A DNA stretch of 60,365 nt from Letharia columbiana (taxonomy: Eukaryota > Ascomycota > Lecanoromycetes > Lecanorales > Parmeliaceae), in the NCBI RefSeq assembly GCF_014066305.1, contig NW_023501137.1, forward strand, positions 1-60,365, written 5' to 3'. The notes below the pieces were generated by a model, which saw nothing but the letters and a program-made list of their open reading frames with translations, did no database searches and was not told the origin of the DNA. Position 1 is the stretch's first letter, and every line of letters starts with the position of its first letter. Made by a program: the position numbers and the translations under genes. Positions 42,681 through 54,583 of this stretch are shown in pieces.

Positions 42681-44828
42681 GGAGGCCAAGCGACGAATCA
42701 TGATCTATTCCTTACGAAAAGCGACGGTGCTGGCGGTGCCCCATTGCGGCTAGAAAGGGGCTCTTTGCAGCGATATACCGGCGTTCTAGAAGACTGAGCA
42801 GGCATCATCGTCCTACCTTTCTTGCAAGTATGAATCAGACCAATGCAGATGTCGAGCATCTGATTCTTTCCTCCTTTTCCCAACATCCCTCGTCTCTCCC
42901 TTTCGTCTGCCAGTCACGCGATCATGCCAACACCCTCTCCCGAAGCTCCATTCCTCCCATAGACGTCAACACACCAGCCCTAAATCCATCTCGCACCCAG
43001 AACGCTTCAGCAGCCAGTCGCACCCGACCGCATCCGTACACTCCACCAGCTCGCTTTCACGCCGTGGACATCCTATCGCCCCAGCTCCGAATCAATGGAT
43101 CGAACAGCCGCTGTACCTAGAGTAGTGAGTGTATGTAAGTCGTCCCGGCGCCACGGCACCGGGTCTTCCGTGGCGCCCCCATGTCGGAGCTTCAGCCCTG
43201 GCCGATCGAGTCCTTCCGGCTTCCGACACGGGGCACGAACCTACTCCCGACAATCGACTCCCACCCCCGCCTGGATGTTGGCTTGGCTTGGTGGAGCGGC
43301 ACCAGATGTCGAGGTGGGATGGGGATTTTCAAGGTTTCCCGGGAGGTTGGGGGGGGAAGAGAAGGTTGTTCATCGTCGGGCTGGCTGATGGATCAATGAC
43401 ACTCCCCGAAGCAGGACCAGCGATGGATCTCTCAAACCGCGATGCTGGCGGCCAACGGAAGAAGAAGAAGAAGCTTTCTGTTTCATCGGAACGGGGGAGG
43501 GTTTTTCTGATTCCAGCACGGAAGCGTTGATCGGTGTGCATCAGCCAAGCTCCGAGCTTGGAGGATCAGATCTGCAATCCACGACGTGTCCAACCCACCG
43601 AGCTGACAAGTTGTCCCGACGATTACCATCGAGCCGGCTATGGGTGATGGGTCGTAAAATACGTATGAGTCTGATTGACTGGCTTGTGCTACCAGATCCA
43701 TGTCGAGCCATGTCTAGCTAGATGCGTCTCGGACATAGCTTCCCCGGGTTGGATTTGACTCCGGTGGACTGGTAGCTCCCACTCGGTAACCGTTCTCCCA
43801 TGTGTTGTTCGTTGTGTCGGGACCCAGGTGGTTTGGCTACAGGTATAGATGGTGAGGGTTGGTCATCGCTTAGCTATCGTTATCTTCTGGCTTCTGACGT
43901 GACGGTCGCGGCTTGTTCGATGTCCTAGCAAATCCTAGGTAGGAGCAATCGGATCCCTGCTCCCTCCCTTAGCGTGCCTCTATCGGCCTCCCAATGCCTC
44001 TCCAATGCCTCCCAATGCCTCTCCAATGCCTCCCAATGCCTCCCATGCCTTTTATACCTCCCATTGCCTCAGCTACCTCCCCCACTAACCTTTGTTAGCA
44101 CGTCATTTCCTTCTTGAGCCGGCCCCACTCTTTTATTGGTGATGGGAGTTTTGGTTCATTCGCACGCGATCCAGCTTCACTAGAAATGTTGTCAGCGTTG
44201 TGGAAGACCGTTCGTGTATGTACGCGCCGTGGTATTGAATGAATTATCACTTCAACATTTCTTAACGGCTTTGGTGGAATAGCATGTGGCAAATTGCCTG
44301 AAAGAAGATCTTTGCGAGGTGTGGAAGTCTTTGGAATCTTAGTGTCTTTAAAGCGTGTTCATGGATGTCCCAAGAGTGCGTCTATGCATAAAGACACAGC
44401 TTTTCGCGGACGATCAGCATTACCCTGTGGCTTGTTTCCCATGCCCGTCTTGCATTAGCATGGCCGACAGGGCATATGGGTTTGGTGTTACTGTTATCCC
44501 GTGACTGATTGATTCTTGTTGGGACCCTCGCTGCCCCGTGAAATTGATGTCTTGGGCTTTCAGGTGCACACTTCGTATCTTTCTGCATCTGATCAACAAT
44601 AACAAAAAGCCTAACAGACGCACGTTTGCTCATCAATAACAGGTTCCTGGCTTGTTAGTGTCAATGAGAGGTGGAAGCAGTCCGAAAGGAACAACGCGAA
44701 GCTGAGGCTAAAGTGAAGGATCACAGCCCGTAAAGCAGCACGTCTCTCACCTTCAACATCATTCAACACTGACTCCAAGGATCGCAGCCCACCACCATCT
44801 CGTGGCTCACCTTCAACGAGAAATTCCA
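42681..44828. other. 2.1-kb region without a firmly supported gene
   Basis: Several medium frames around 42830-43530 overlap in different phases and show no family features; one contains a Lys run (GAA)n. A CAATGCCTCTC/CAATGCCTCCC repeat lies at about 43985-44075. At about 44715-44820 a 60-bp block (AAGGATC.CAGCCC ... CTCACCTTCAAC) occurs twice just before the repeat-built gene. Confidence 0.5.
43985..44075. repeat. 11-bp tandem repeat CCAATGCCTCY
   Basis: Six to eight imperfect consecutive copies of CCAATGCCTCC or CCAATGCCTCT, degenerating at the right end into TACCTCCC units. Non-coding. Confidence 0.8.
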
Positions 44829-45520
44829 ATGGCCACCACCCCGTATGCATGCCCAAATCATGGCTTCTGGCCCACGCAGTGGACTGAGACCTAGAAATCT
44901 AGAATCCCTCAAACCAATGATTTGGACGCCGTCGACATCGCCGAACAAGATAACCCAATCGCTACTACCCCGTACGTATTCCCTCATTGTATAGCTTCTT
45001 GCCAATAGCAGCATTAAGATCGAATGATCTAGACCTCCATCAAGCACAGAGCAAAACAATACAGCAGCCACCACCCCGTATGTCTGCCCTCATCCTTTGG
45101 CTTCGTCCCGATTGAACGCGAACTTACACCAAAACATCTAGCCCGCCAACAGCCACGAATTGGGACGACATTGACCCCGTCACCGGGCTGAGCAAAGAAT
45201 ATATGACCGCCATGGACATCATCGACAGCTGCGACTATGCAGAACTTCGTCGTTTCAACGCTCTACTGTTGGCAAACCAGCGCCTTTCGATCGGGCAGCA
45301 GATAGAAATGTACTACGACGGAGGCGAGTCTGAGGAGCATAGGCGTAAGAGGAACGGAGGTGTGATGGCAAGAAGGAAGAGTGTGATGGAAAAGGTGGCA
45401 GCGATAGTGGCCTGTTGGAGGGGGGCGAAGTCGAAGAAAGCAGCGAGGGGCGGACGGGAGCATGAAAGGCATTTTGGGGGGGAAGTCGAAGAAAGCAGCG
45501 AGGGGCGGACGGGAGCATGA
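44829..45520 (+). CDS. repeat-built four-exon orphan gene
   Basis: Predicted 168-residue protein, family not recognised. Exons: 44829-44842 (14 nt), 44903-44971, 45033-45077 and 45142-45520; lengths sum to 169 codons. Every intron (60, 61 and 64 nt) interrupts a CCN proline codon after an ACCACCCC or ACTACCCC exon end, starts GTAYG, has CCC-TC..GGCTTC in the middle and ends ATCTAG. Spliced, the N-terminal part reads MATTP, then IPQTNDLDAVDIAEQDNPIA, TTPPPSSTEQNNTAATTPPP, then TATNWDDIDPVTG. The last exon gives a helical part (LSKEYMTAMDIIDSCDYAEL, RRFNALLLANQRLSIGQQIE) and a basic tail. The final 25 residues come from two copies of a 60-bp DNA repeat read in two different frames. No signal peptide. 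Probably lineage-specific. The alternative is a decaying gene, but three consistent introns argue for expression. Confidence 0.65.
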
Positions 45521-45598
45521 AAGGCATTTTGGGGGGGGACAGAGTCGAAGTAATCAGCGAGGGGCGGACGGAAGCATGAAAGGCCTTTTGTGAGCATG
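45421..45598. repeat. 60-bp tandem repeat, 3 copies, over the 3' end of the orphan gene
   Basis: Copies start near 45421, 45481 and 45540. Core: GAAGTCGAAGAAAGCAGCGA followed by GGGGCGGACGGGAGCATGAA and a TTTT-G(7-8) run. The first two are almost identical; the third has changes (AATCAGC, GGAAGC). The spacing is not a multiple of three in frame terms, so the second copy is read in another frame and provides the stop codon. Confidence 0.9.
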
Positions 45599-46621
45599 CC
45601 AGGAAACCAATCTGTCTCATTCAGAAAGGCAGCAAGCAAGGCGAAGAAAAAGATCCGGAAACACCAAATGGCTACACGGACACCCACACACTCTTCAATA
45701 TAAATCCTGTAGTGCTGTTGTATCGTCGGACCAACAACGAGCCCGAAACCACGTGAGGTAGTAACCAAGCTCTGCAACCGCGCTGCAACACGTCTCTTGC
45801 CATGCTCACGGAGAGCTGGTGCAAATCAGTCACCACCAGAGTCGCGAGGATGAGGAGAAGATCGTTGGAAGGCACGCTGCGACCGACCGCACCCCCCCGC
45901 AAAGACTCCGGTTGGGGTCTAGAGATGAGTCTCGTACCGAGGCGCCTGTCAAGTCTCGGGCTGAATCAGTCGTCGAATCTCGGAGACCTTGACACAAAGC
46001 CAGGGGTTAGGGTTCGGGATCAATCTCGACCAGGCCACTAGCCACTCTTTTTCCTTCGAGCAGTAGGGCTCTGCGAGGTGTACGGTAACTGTTTTGTTCT
46101 ACTTGGGCCGATTTGGACTGTTCGATTGATTGCTAGCTATCGAGAAGGAATTGACGTGTTTGGATTGTTCGCGGGAGTGCAGCGAAGGAGTCGAGGCTTT
46201 TTCTATAGTGCCGAGCATGCCAAGCCTCAACTAGCGCAGAGGTGGTTCAGAGGGGGGAAAGCCGCTGTGCTTTCTGTAGCTTTTATTTCTCTGGTATTAA
46301 TATTACAACTATGGTAGCATTTACAGCTCCAGTCTCCTATTCGTACAGACGCTGCTTTTCCAATCAAAACAGCCCGCTAATACCTAACGCAGCAGACTAT
46401 CTTCTTCCATCCCGTAAGGTCATCATTCAGTCGTCCGCCCATAGTGGTACAGTGGTATATGATCAATCCAAACAAAATCGCAGCCAACTCAGGATTATGA
46501 TTATTATTGGCGGCCTTATTTTCCGGCCTTAGCCTCGAGGGCAACATATAGTGGTAGTGGTAGTGGTAGTGGTAATGGTAGTGGTAATGGTAGTGGGGAG
46601 TCGTGAATCGTAATGGCGAAC
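45521..46621. other. intergenic with microsatellite
   Basis: The third copy of the 60-bp repeat, then no supported gene. A GGTAGT/GGTAAT hexamer run is at 46551-46597. Confidence 0.5.
46551..46597. repeat. GGTAGT hexamer microsatellite
   Basis: About eight copies of GGTAGT or GGTAAT just downstream of the stop of the minus-strand C2H2 gene, probably in its 3' untranslated region. Confidence 0.85.
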
Positions 46622-48057
46622 TCAGTAGTTCACTTTCGCCCATTGCCATGGCTGCTGTGGAGGGGGAACGCCCATCTCGTAAGAAGGGACGCCTTGCGTA
46701 TCCGGCCATGAGGGTGAGTGAAACTCGTATTGTCGATGCTATGACCACTGTCAGTCGGTGCTCACAGTTCGAGTCACTCGAGGCATGAGTCACTTACCGG
46801 AGGAAGACTCGGCGCCTCAGGGGCAAACCCCAACGTAGTCTGATCATACTGACCCCACGCCGGTGTCGGAGGCGCTCCAGACAAAGGCGAATGCACACTG
46901 ATCGGTTGGAAGCAGGAATCAATGCTTCCACGTTCAGGGCGCTGAATGCCGTCTTGCGGGTAAAAAGGCTGGGGAAGGGCTTGTTGAGGTTGCAAGTAGT
47001 CTGAGAGAGGGGAATAACAAGAATCAGAGGAGGAATACAAAGGAGAGTCTCCGGTTGGAGAGAGCCCGTAGAGCAGCTCGGGGACCAAGCTGCGTGGTGT
47101 CGTACCTATTGGTGCATGACTGGAGAGCTCATGGAGACCTCCTGGCCCTGAACGGTGGGAGGCATATTCGCTGCTTCGGTGCATGTTAGGCTCGATTATG
47201 GAGCCGATGGACATGGTGCCGGAGGGTTGAGGGTTTGATGGCGCGGGTGCTGGGGCTGGAGGACCCATGTGTGGGCCGCTGAAGCTACCTCTGGCGGATG
47301 GACTTGAGGCTTCGCTGGTCGAGCGCTGAGAGTATGGACTCCTGAATGCCGATGTCTCTGCTGGGATATTGTGTCTACCGAATATCAGAGCTGATCTTGT
47401 GCAGCGGGCAGGTCTACTTACTGTCTTTCCATGTGCCTTGCTAGCAGGTCCGCGCGTTGAAAAGGCTTGCGACATCCTTCTAACGTACATTGAAAGGCAG
47501 GCTGTGTATTGTGATTCGCTTCGTGGCGTCTGTAGAATGACGGTCAGTACAAAGGACAGCTTTCGGAGACCGTTGAGTGCCATACTTGCGATGCTCTGCC
47601 CGAGTGAAGATCTAATTTGAAGTTAGCACTTCCCCGAACGCAAACCCAGGACCAAACGCACCTTAGTACATCCTGGGTACTCGCAAGCATGGACCTTCTT
47701 CCCCTTCTTCGCCTTGCTAATACGATGTGTCGTCGGAGTATACGTGATTTCGCCGCCCATCGGATCCAGCGCGCCCCCTGGCATTGTCATGATGGAACCC
47801 CGTGACGACCCTGAGCCCGACCCTGACTCTGCTCTATATGGCACCGACTTTGCTTTCTGTCGCTGCTTTGGACTTTCCCTAGGTTTCCCCGAAGCATCTG
47901 CAGGAGACCTGGATGAAGACCTGCGCCGTCGGGTTGATTCAGACGATGTCGGCTTCTCGTCGGAGGCTGATGGGAGGCCGGTGGGAGGACTATGTGCTTT
48001 TATTGCTGTTGATTGAGCAGCCTCTATTAATTGTGACTGAAGTTGTTGGTCGGCCAT
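46622..48057 (-). CDS. C2H2 zinc-finger protein with five exons
   Basis: A 407-residue probable transcription factor. Exons: 47662-48057, 47586-47611 (26 nt), 47422-47529, 46798-47374 and 46622-46738. Introns of 50, 56, 47 and 59 nt join in consistent phases. The N-terminus is Ser/Arg-rich with a basic region (STRRRRSSSRSPA, KPRESPKQRQKAK). The two fingers are assembled from four exons: CEYPGCTKIFTRAEHRKRH...H and CTLEGCRKPFQRADLLARHM...H, both C-X4-C-X12-H. Fingers split by introns in this way are a useful check on the splicing. The remaining part is Pro/Ser/Gly-rich (GSFSGPHMGPPAPAPAPSNP), then Tyr/Ser/Pro (DSPLYSSSDSCYSPLSDYLQ). The last exon encodes HRQYEFHSPSWPDTQGVPSY and ends QQPWQWAKVNY, aromatic-rich and possibly an activation or docking motif. 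Target genes unknown. Confidence 0.88.
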
Positions 48058-51000
48058 GTTGCAAATTCTGCGCCTTGAATGGTACTAAAATTGGCTATTA
48101 TCTCCGCCTCAATTAGATCTTTGCAGATTTTTGATTAGGAAACCTGCTGTGGTGTGGGGCGACAACGGGATGGATGACTGAATGCGGTCTTTCGAGATTA
48201 TGACGGCCTCAGCAAGGCTACTTAATCTTCGAGGTGGCAGTACAGGACATTGGTATGTAACGTTCAGCCTACCACGAAGGTCATGCTGTATTAGGCCCGT
48301 GAGGCAGGCTGACGTAGTAGTATTAAGCAAAGTTGAGACGGCGTGTAGAAATTGTGAAGCAAAGGATGTTTGTGAAAAAGAATAAGTATCATCGACGTGA
48401 TCTGCAAAGCCGAGTGTTCACGGGGTGGGGTGAATGAAGGTAGCTGCCGAACGAAGCGTTGCCTAGTTGAGTTATCAAGATGGCTCGAAGCCATGAAAAA
48501 AAAACCTACTTTATGCCTCATCGAGAAATGGTAATCTCGCTTGATGACCTGCATGGAGGATAGGTGATCATGAATGGGCTATTTTAAACGCGGCTGTGCA
48601 AGTCATGAATTGTAAGAGACTTTTTGCTATGTAGTACGGTATGTAAATTGTAAAGTAGTTACCCGGGCGTTCAAGCCCACGGCTCAAAGGAGCTATTCAA
48701 CGTCGTAGTCTGAATGTGCTCCAATGCTCCAATGCTCCAACTCCGGGTCGTGTCATAGTCATCTGGCCCAAGCTCCCTTCATTTCACGTGTCGCTGACTA
48801 CGTCTCCGTCGTAGCACGGGTGACATGGCACGGGAGGATTTCGATCCATGATACGGTGGATCAGCGAGACGCAGGAACGCTGATGCTTGTCCAGAAGAGG
48901 TCAAGTCAGAACTACTCACTAGAGGATGTCAAAAGATCCAGCGTTCGCGTTTTGGCGATTGCGGTGTGTTGGAAAGTAATCCTGGTAGGATGTAACCCTT
49001 CTGAAGAACAAGGCTTACAAAGGCTCTGGACTGTGCTTGGATAGGAGGTTGATGAGGTCGACAAAACGCATGAGGTGCATTAGCGGAGTATCTCGCGCTA
49101 TATTTGGCATCAGCCTCGCTAATCCTTCCCTATCCGCGATCGGGGGAGCCCCTATCTTTTCCTTTTTTTTCCTCTTTTTCTTTTTCAACTAATTTTCCAC
49201 TTATTTTTCCATGCCTGGTTCGGTGCAATGCCTGGTCGGAGGATTCCTGCTTCGTTCAAGGCCCAAACAGTGTGGACAATGTGGACAGTGTGGACATGAT
49301 TGGTGGAAGCATATTCATCGAATCATCGATGAAGCTTGGATGAAACATGCGCTGTTCAAACAGGGTCACAACTCACCTGAACAACAGCGCGACTGGTGGG
49401 TCTTGGCAGCTGAACGCTAAAGTACATTACTGATGCATTGTAAAGTACCTTATCCTTGCATTGGACCTGTTTTATTAGACACGGCCACGAGGTGATTAAA
49501 GTTAATATTACCTACCCTTGTACCTTACCGTAGTCTGCTTTATCTTAGGTCATCAGTATACTTTCAATCTCTCCTCTCCTGCTGTGCATTTTCTTTCCGG
49601 CCAAGGGCAAGGGCGAAAATCAAGCGCTCATTTGCCATGTGGCACTCTCCCTCCTAATAAATCATAAAGTAACAGTGCCAAAAGGCGTCGCCGACATGCA
49701 GCACAGTCAGTCGGGCAGGAAGGCGAACGGCATCCCTCCGACTCCGTAGATCCTCGCTTACTCCACTTCTGCGAATGGGCCGAGAAGGAGTCTTTGTCTT
49801 TTCCGCGCCTCCTCTCCGCATTCACTTGATACAAGGTTAACCTTCCGTTCCTGACGATCTCGCGTACCCTGTCCTGAACAAGCCAAGCCCCACACTCGAT
49901 GGGGTAAAGAGCGATGCGAGGCCAGATCTCGCGCCCACCTTCATCATCCTCATCATCCTTGTTGGCCGAATCTTCATTCTCGTGATAGCTTCACCAAGAC
50001 ACCAACATCTCTAGGCCGCAATCCTACTTGTCCACAAACAAAATGCCATCCACCCGTCTCCTGAACCCCCGACTTGTTCTGCCGTGTGAATGAACTCATC
50101 ATGCATAACACTATCGTTTGCCTTTCCCGCCGGACGACACGTTGATGCTACCGCGTGGCCCTGAGTCAGAGTGCGCTTGAGCCCGGATCAGCATTCAGCA
50201 GCGTTTCATACTCGCTAGACTTTGTTATACCCTTGGGCTACCACTCAACCTTCTTGGAGCTCGGCTAATAATAAGGAGCGACGACTACGAGTCAATAACC
50301 AAGACAGATCTGAGCTAGTCATCAGATCTTAGGACATGAGACGCGCTAGATGTGCAGCGATATGTTGGACGGCCGAATGCTTGAACGGACGACAGGATTC
50401 GGTTTTCTAGCTGAGGTGACCAATGCGAGAATCCTCAGAAGGCTCGCTGCACCGCTGACTACCAATCTCCAACAAATGGCAGGTTGCAGTAGTATGCTCC
50501 TTCCGCGTACCTGCTTTTCGCGTGGGCGATCGACTGTCTTGGATTCCGTGGGCGTCTTGGTGGCCAACAAAAAGGGTGCTGCGGCCATGATGCAAGTCTT
50601 TGGATAATCTTGATTGGCTCTGGTAGAGGGAAAGTCTGTGCACAAGTCCTAAATACGTTCCTGCTGCGGGTGGTTGCACATGGCCGCTCCTGGCTTTCTT
50701 TGGCCTTGTTCAATTGAAACCTCCCCTCCCGCTGAGCTGTTCTCCCGTCTGCCAATCCTCGCTACCACCATTCTTCCTGTGAAAACTGACTACGTGCTGG
50801 GACCGATCTGCTTCTGTGGTACTAAGCAGTGGTAAGTGACGGGCGTCTTTCCATCAGCTGAGGCTGACTTCTGTGCCACAAGTCCAGCAACACGCTCTCG
50901 GCGAACGGCGATACTGAAGTTTCAAGTGGCACATACCTCCTGATGTAACTAGTCTTCACTTTGCAAAACCACAACAACGTTCCAGGATACCGGAAGGGTG

Positions 51001-51660
51001 AGTGGGCGAGTTCTGAACCATGAGTACCCCTGCAGCTTGCATGGTGCCGACGTCGACGTACGGCGGAACTGGAGTTGGCTCCCGATATGTATGTAAAGGA
51101 TGTGTGCTCTCGCTAGGGTGAAGAACCGCCGCCCCTCTCTTGCTTTTTTCCAGTGTCCTCAATTCAAAGGCAGGTTCCTTCCCTCTGATGCGCAAGTATC
51201 CAGCGGACCCCTTTTCTCAACGGACTCTGCAAGAAGACCAAAAGCAAGCTCGTAACACAGTGCCGCAAGAATCACGCAATCTAGCTCCCTTCGCTGGAAG
51301 ATCAGCCTGACTTGGCAAAGGCTTTCAGGCAATGCTGGAGAATCATAGGGAAGCAGCTAAGAATCGTAAGGGTTTAGACATAAATAAGTATATATGGCAG
51401 ATAGTTGAGTGAGAATGCAAACACAAGGCCGAAGACCGCGCATTGCCGACGCCAGAATTACAGAGCAATTCATCTGTCGAAGAATATTAAATGCTAAATC
51501 GCAAACGGTTTGACAAATCGAATTCGTCACCACAGTTCCCTTCCCTACCCAATGCCCCTTCCCGATATACCCGTCCATGACCCAGCCGAAAACGCCCACT
51601 CGAGTGATGCTTTTGCAACAAACGATGACTGAACAGGTTATCAGAGGAGTGCATATACAT
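48058..51660. other. 3.6-kb region without a supported gene
   Basis: Short frames only. One at 49211-49420 repeats CGQCGQCG because of a 9-bp tandem repeat (TGTGGACAA/TGTGGACAG) and is not convincing. A small array of GCTCCAATGCTCCAAT lies at about 48717-48738. I found no tRNA and no transposase-like or reverse-transcriptase-like frame. Confidence 0.5.
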
Positions 51661-53902
51661 CTAATGTTTCTTCCCAGTCATACGAGCCCAAAAACTCCTC
51701 CGACTAGCCTCAGGATCGGCAGGCGAGTCGGGACTAACGACATGGGTTCCTCCACGAACGGTCATCCCCGCACTGCCAGGCGACATCATATCCTCGTTCG
51801 AAAGCGGACTGTAAATGTCGTTCGAAGGATTGCGCCTCGAGGTCGGCCGAACCGACGGTGGTGGTGATGAAAGACCGGCCGCAGGCTTCGGTGGTGGGGT
51901 GGGCGCGGTAGCGTGAAGACTTGGAATGGAGTCACGGGCCTGACGTTTCCCTCTCGACACTTTATTTGCCACCGAGAAGCGACCAGACGACTGACTCAAT
52001 GGTGATCCGGGGTTGTTCCTATTCAATGACCTTCGCCTGGACGACGAAAAAGATGTTTGACTCGAGAGTGCTGGGACGGAACCCTCCAGTTCCCCCACCG
52101 GGTCTCCTGGTAGCTCAGCGGGAGGTGCTGAAGGATCATACAACTCGTGAAATGGCCGCAGTGGTCCCCCCTGTGATGAAGGAAGCTCTGGTCTTGACAC
52201 ATCGCCGGCAGCGATCTCGGACCTGGACACATCGCCACCGGCAACCTCAGCGATGCCCGATCTCTCCCCAGGGTATCTGGCTTTCTCGTTTATCCATTGA
52301 GCTTGTGCAGCTTCGGCTTTGGCCTTGGCTTCCTCGGGAGTGGAGCCTTGCATTTCGAAGCGTTGATGCTCGTTGTCAACGCCAAGCTCTTGTTTGAATC
52401 CTTGTCGGTGCTGATCCTCCATATCGTTATCAAGCATTTTTGCCTTTTCTGCCTTCTCCTTCTCTGAATCACGCTTAGTCTGGCGCTTCTTCCAGAGGAA
52501 CGCACCAATTGCGGCAGCGATGACAAGAACACCCACGACAACACCCACTGCGATACCCACAGTCTTGCCAGTCGAAGAACCCCCAGAGCTCGTCGTATCA
52601 CTTGGAGCTTGGATAGCCACAAGAGTTTGCTGCATGTTCTCCGAGAACAGGCATTCGGAAATGGAGAAATTCTGGCGTTCCCAATCCACAGTGAGATATG
52701 CTTCTTGAAGAAATGTCCTTCCCAAGGTATACTGCGTACTGTTATCCGCCCTGCGCAGCGGGAAATAGTTCGTATTGCTGGTTAGATTCGCAGCAGGCGG
52801 TGTCAACAGTAGATCAAAACTGGCATACGGTAGCGTGATATTGATTGTTTCTCCACCACTCGTTGAATTACCTAGAGTGAACGTGACACTCGCATTTTGG
52901 GCCGTCAATTGAGAGCTTAACGCGTCATCGACCAGATAGAACCCATTCGTGTCGTTGTACGTCAATCCAAACGCTATTTCAAAAGCTTGACATGCTTCCA
53001 CAGGGAGCCAGATCTGTGCCTCTGTTGAGTCGACCGAGGCCATAATACCACCACTTGGTAGCAGATTGCTTGTAGTCCCATTCTGGTCGACTGATGAGAT
53101 TGACTGTATTCCCACCAACAGACTGCGACCCTCTTGCGGTGCAAATGATATTGACAGGTTGTTTGGCACGAAACGCCCTGAATCAACCCCTCCGAGCGTC
53201 AGACTCCCAAGCACTTGCTTCAAGCGATATTTATTTCCAGCTGTATACCCAAAGCTCAGACTTGGTATCAGATTCTGGTTCTTTAGCGTAGTCATATAGC
53301 TTGCTTTCCCCTGCTCTTGTTGTGTAAAATTGGTCGAAGCCGGATTGACGCCGAAGAATCCCAGGTAAAAATCATCCGTCGAAAACGCCCCAACGATCTG
53401 GTCCGGTAGAGAAGGTCCACCACTCCCTTGGATCCCCAAGCCCACTGTATCATTGCCATATCTGGCGCTACCCGTTGAACCCAGATTCTGTTCTGCGCCT
53501 AACGCATAAAACCCGTACTGGCTCCAGGTGGAAGAGGAGTTAGGGTTGAATAGAAGTCCACGGCCGTTTGAACATGTATCATCGCCAACAGCACATCCCT
53601 CGGTCTCAACGATCCAGGTAGTGGAGATCTCGTTGGAGACAAAGACTCGGACGTCTTGAATGGGTGTGCCAACTTGGATAGTGAAAGAAGACCACGGGCC
53701 ATCATCACCGTCCCTAGACCGGGTCAGCAAAGTTCGGACTTCCCGCGAGCGTAGAAAGATACCAATTTTGTGAGGGCGCTACTGAAATGGGTGTAGGCAC
53801 TGCCGATGCTGATGCTCGTTCAACCAAAGCAAAATTGGAGGCGGACACAAGCACTATGTATTGCGAGAGCCAGAGAAGGCGAGAGAGGATCGGTGTCTGC
53901 AT
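51661..53902 (-). CDS. membrane-anchored pepsin-fold protein lacking the first catalytic Asp
   Basis: A 730-residue protein in two exons, 53763-53902 and 51661-53713. The intron 53714-53762 (49 nt) has a GTATCT donor, GCTGAC branch and GTCTAG acceptor, and restores SVAPSQNWDGDDGPWSSF. A signal peptide is present (MQTPILSRLLWLSQYIVLVS, cut near ASN). Residues about 45-410 follow the A1 aspartic peptidase fold: FTIQVGTPIQDVRVFVSNEI where an active enzyme has VDTGS, GLGIQGSGGPSLPDQIVGAF, IPSLSFGYTAGN, LGSLTLGGVDSGRF, MASVDSTEAQIWLP (second Asp kept), and YTLGRTFLQEAYLTVDWERQ near the end. Many N-glycosylation sites. Then a Ser/Gly linker, a membrane segment (TVGIAVGVVVGVLVIAAAIG, then AFLWKKRQTKR stop-transfer), and a cytoplasmic tail of about 270 residues with Ser/Pro repeats, DVSRSE/DVSRPE units and RRSFWARMTGKKH at the end. 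Likely a cell-surface binding or sensing protein rather than a protease. Confidence 0.9.
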
Positions 53903-54583
53903 GTTGAGCCTTGTGCGCCGGAGCGCTCACAGAAAGGTTAACAAACGGACGCTCAGTACCGCAACTCGCTTGTCAAATGGTCATCGTAATGAGATTTCAT
54001 TTGCGATGTCAAGTAAGAGGAGAATGAGATGGTTCATGTATTTGGCGCGAGAATCATAGCATGTCAGCTTTGCCCCGCCCCAACCCAGAAGTGGAGATTT
54101 ATCTCAACCTCCATGGCTTCAAGCATAATAATCTAAGTAGCCGGCCAATCAACGGTCGAAGGATTCGCACTAGGATTCTCCTCAACTTGGTTCACCAGAT
54201 CCATGGATACTGGCGGTAAGCACAACTATGTATGCCAATAATAACTGCCAACGATTTGGAAGCAGCATCCTGAGGTATCAATACCTACATTGCCTTACCT
54301 ATATAATCTGATGGTAAAGATTGTTGATTATTATCCTGGGGAACAAAGCACATGTTTGACACGCGATCGCGGCATGGCTCCACGTGGAAGGAAGAGCCCT
54401 CCGATTCCAACTCGACGGACCCCAGGCAATACTCTACTTCTTTACAAATGATTATACACACAACCTTTTCACGCTATTGGATCAATGGATGAGATTGTAT
54501 TGCAAGAGCATTCCTCTGGTACCAGCCACGCGGTGGACTCCTACTCAATCATACGAATGAAAATATTGGTATCAAGCCCAACG
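53903..54583. other. intergenic, no gene seen
   Basis: Promoter of the pepsin-fold gene on the left and 3' flank of the trehalase gene on the right. Confidence 0.5.

Noticed and set aside
46005..46020. GGGGTTAGGGTTCGGG, telomere-like
   Set aside because: Only one and a half TTAGGG units, too little for an interstitial telomere or chromosome end.
49211..49420. Small frame with CGQCGQCG, resembling a zinc knuckle
   Set aside because: The cysteines come from a 9-bp tandem DNA repeat. There are no other family features and no intron support.
48058..51660. Search for a transposon or second gene in the 3.6-kb gap
   Set aside because: No long frame, no terminal inverted repeats and no polymerase or transposase motifs noticed. 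It is left as intergenic.
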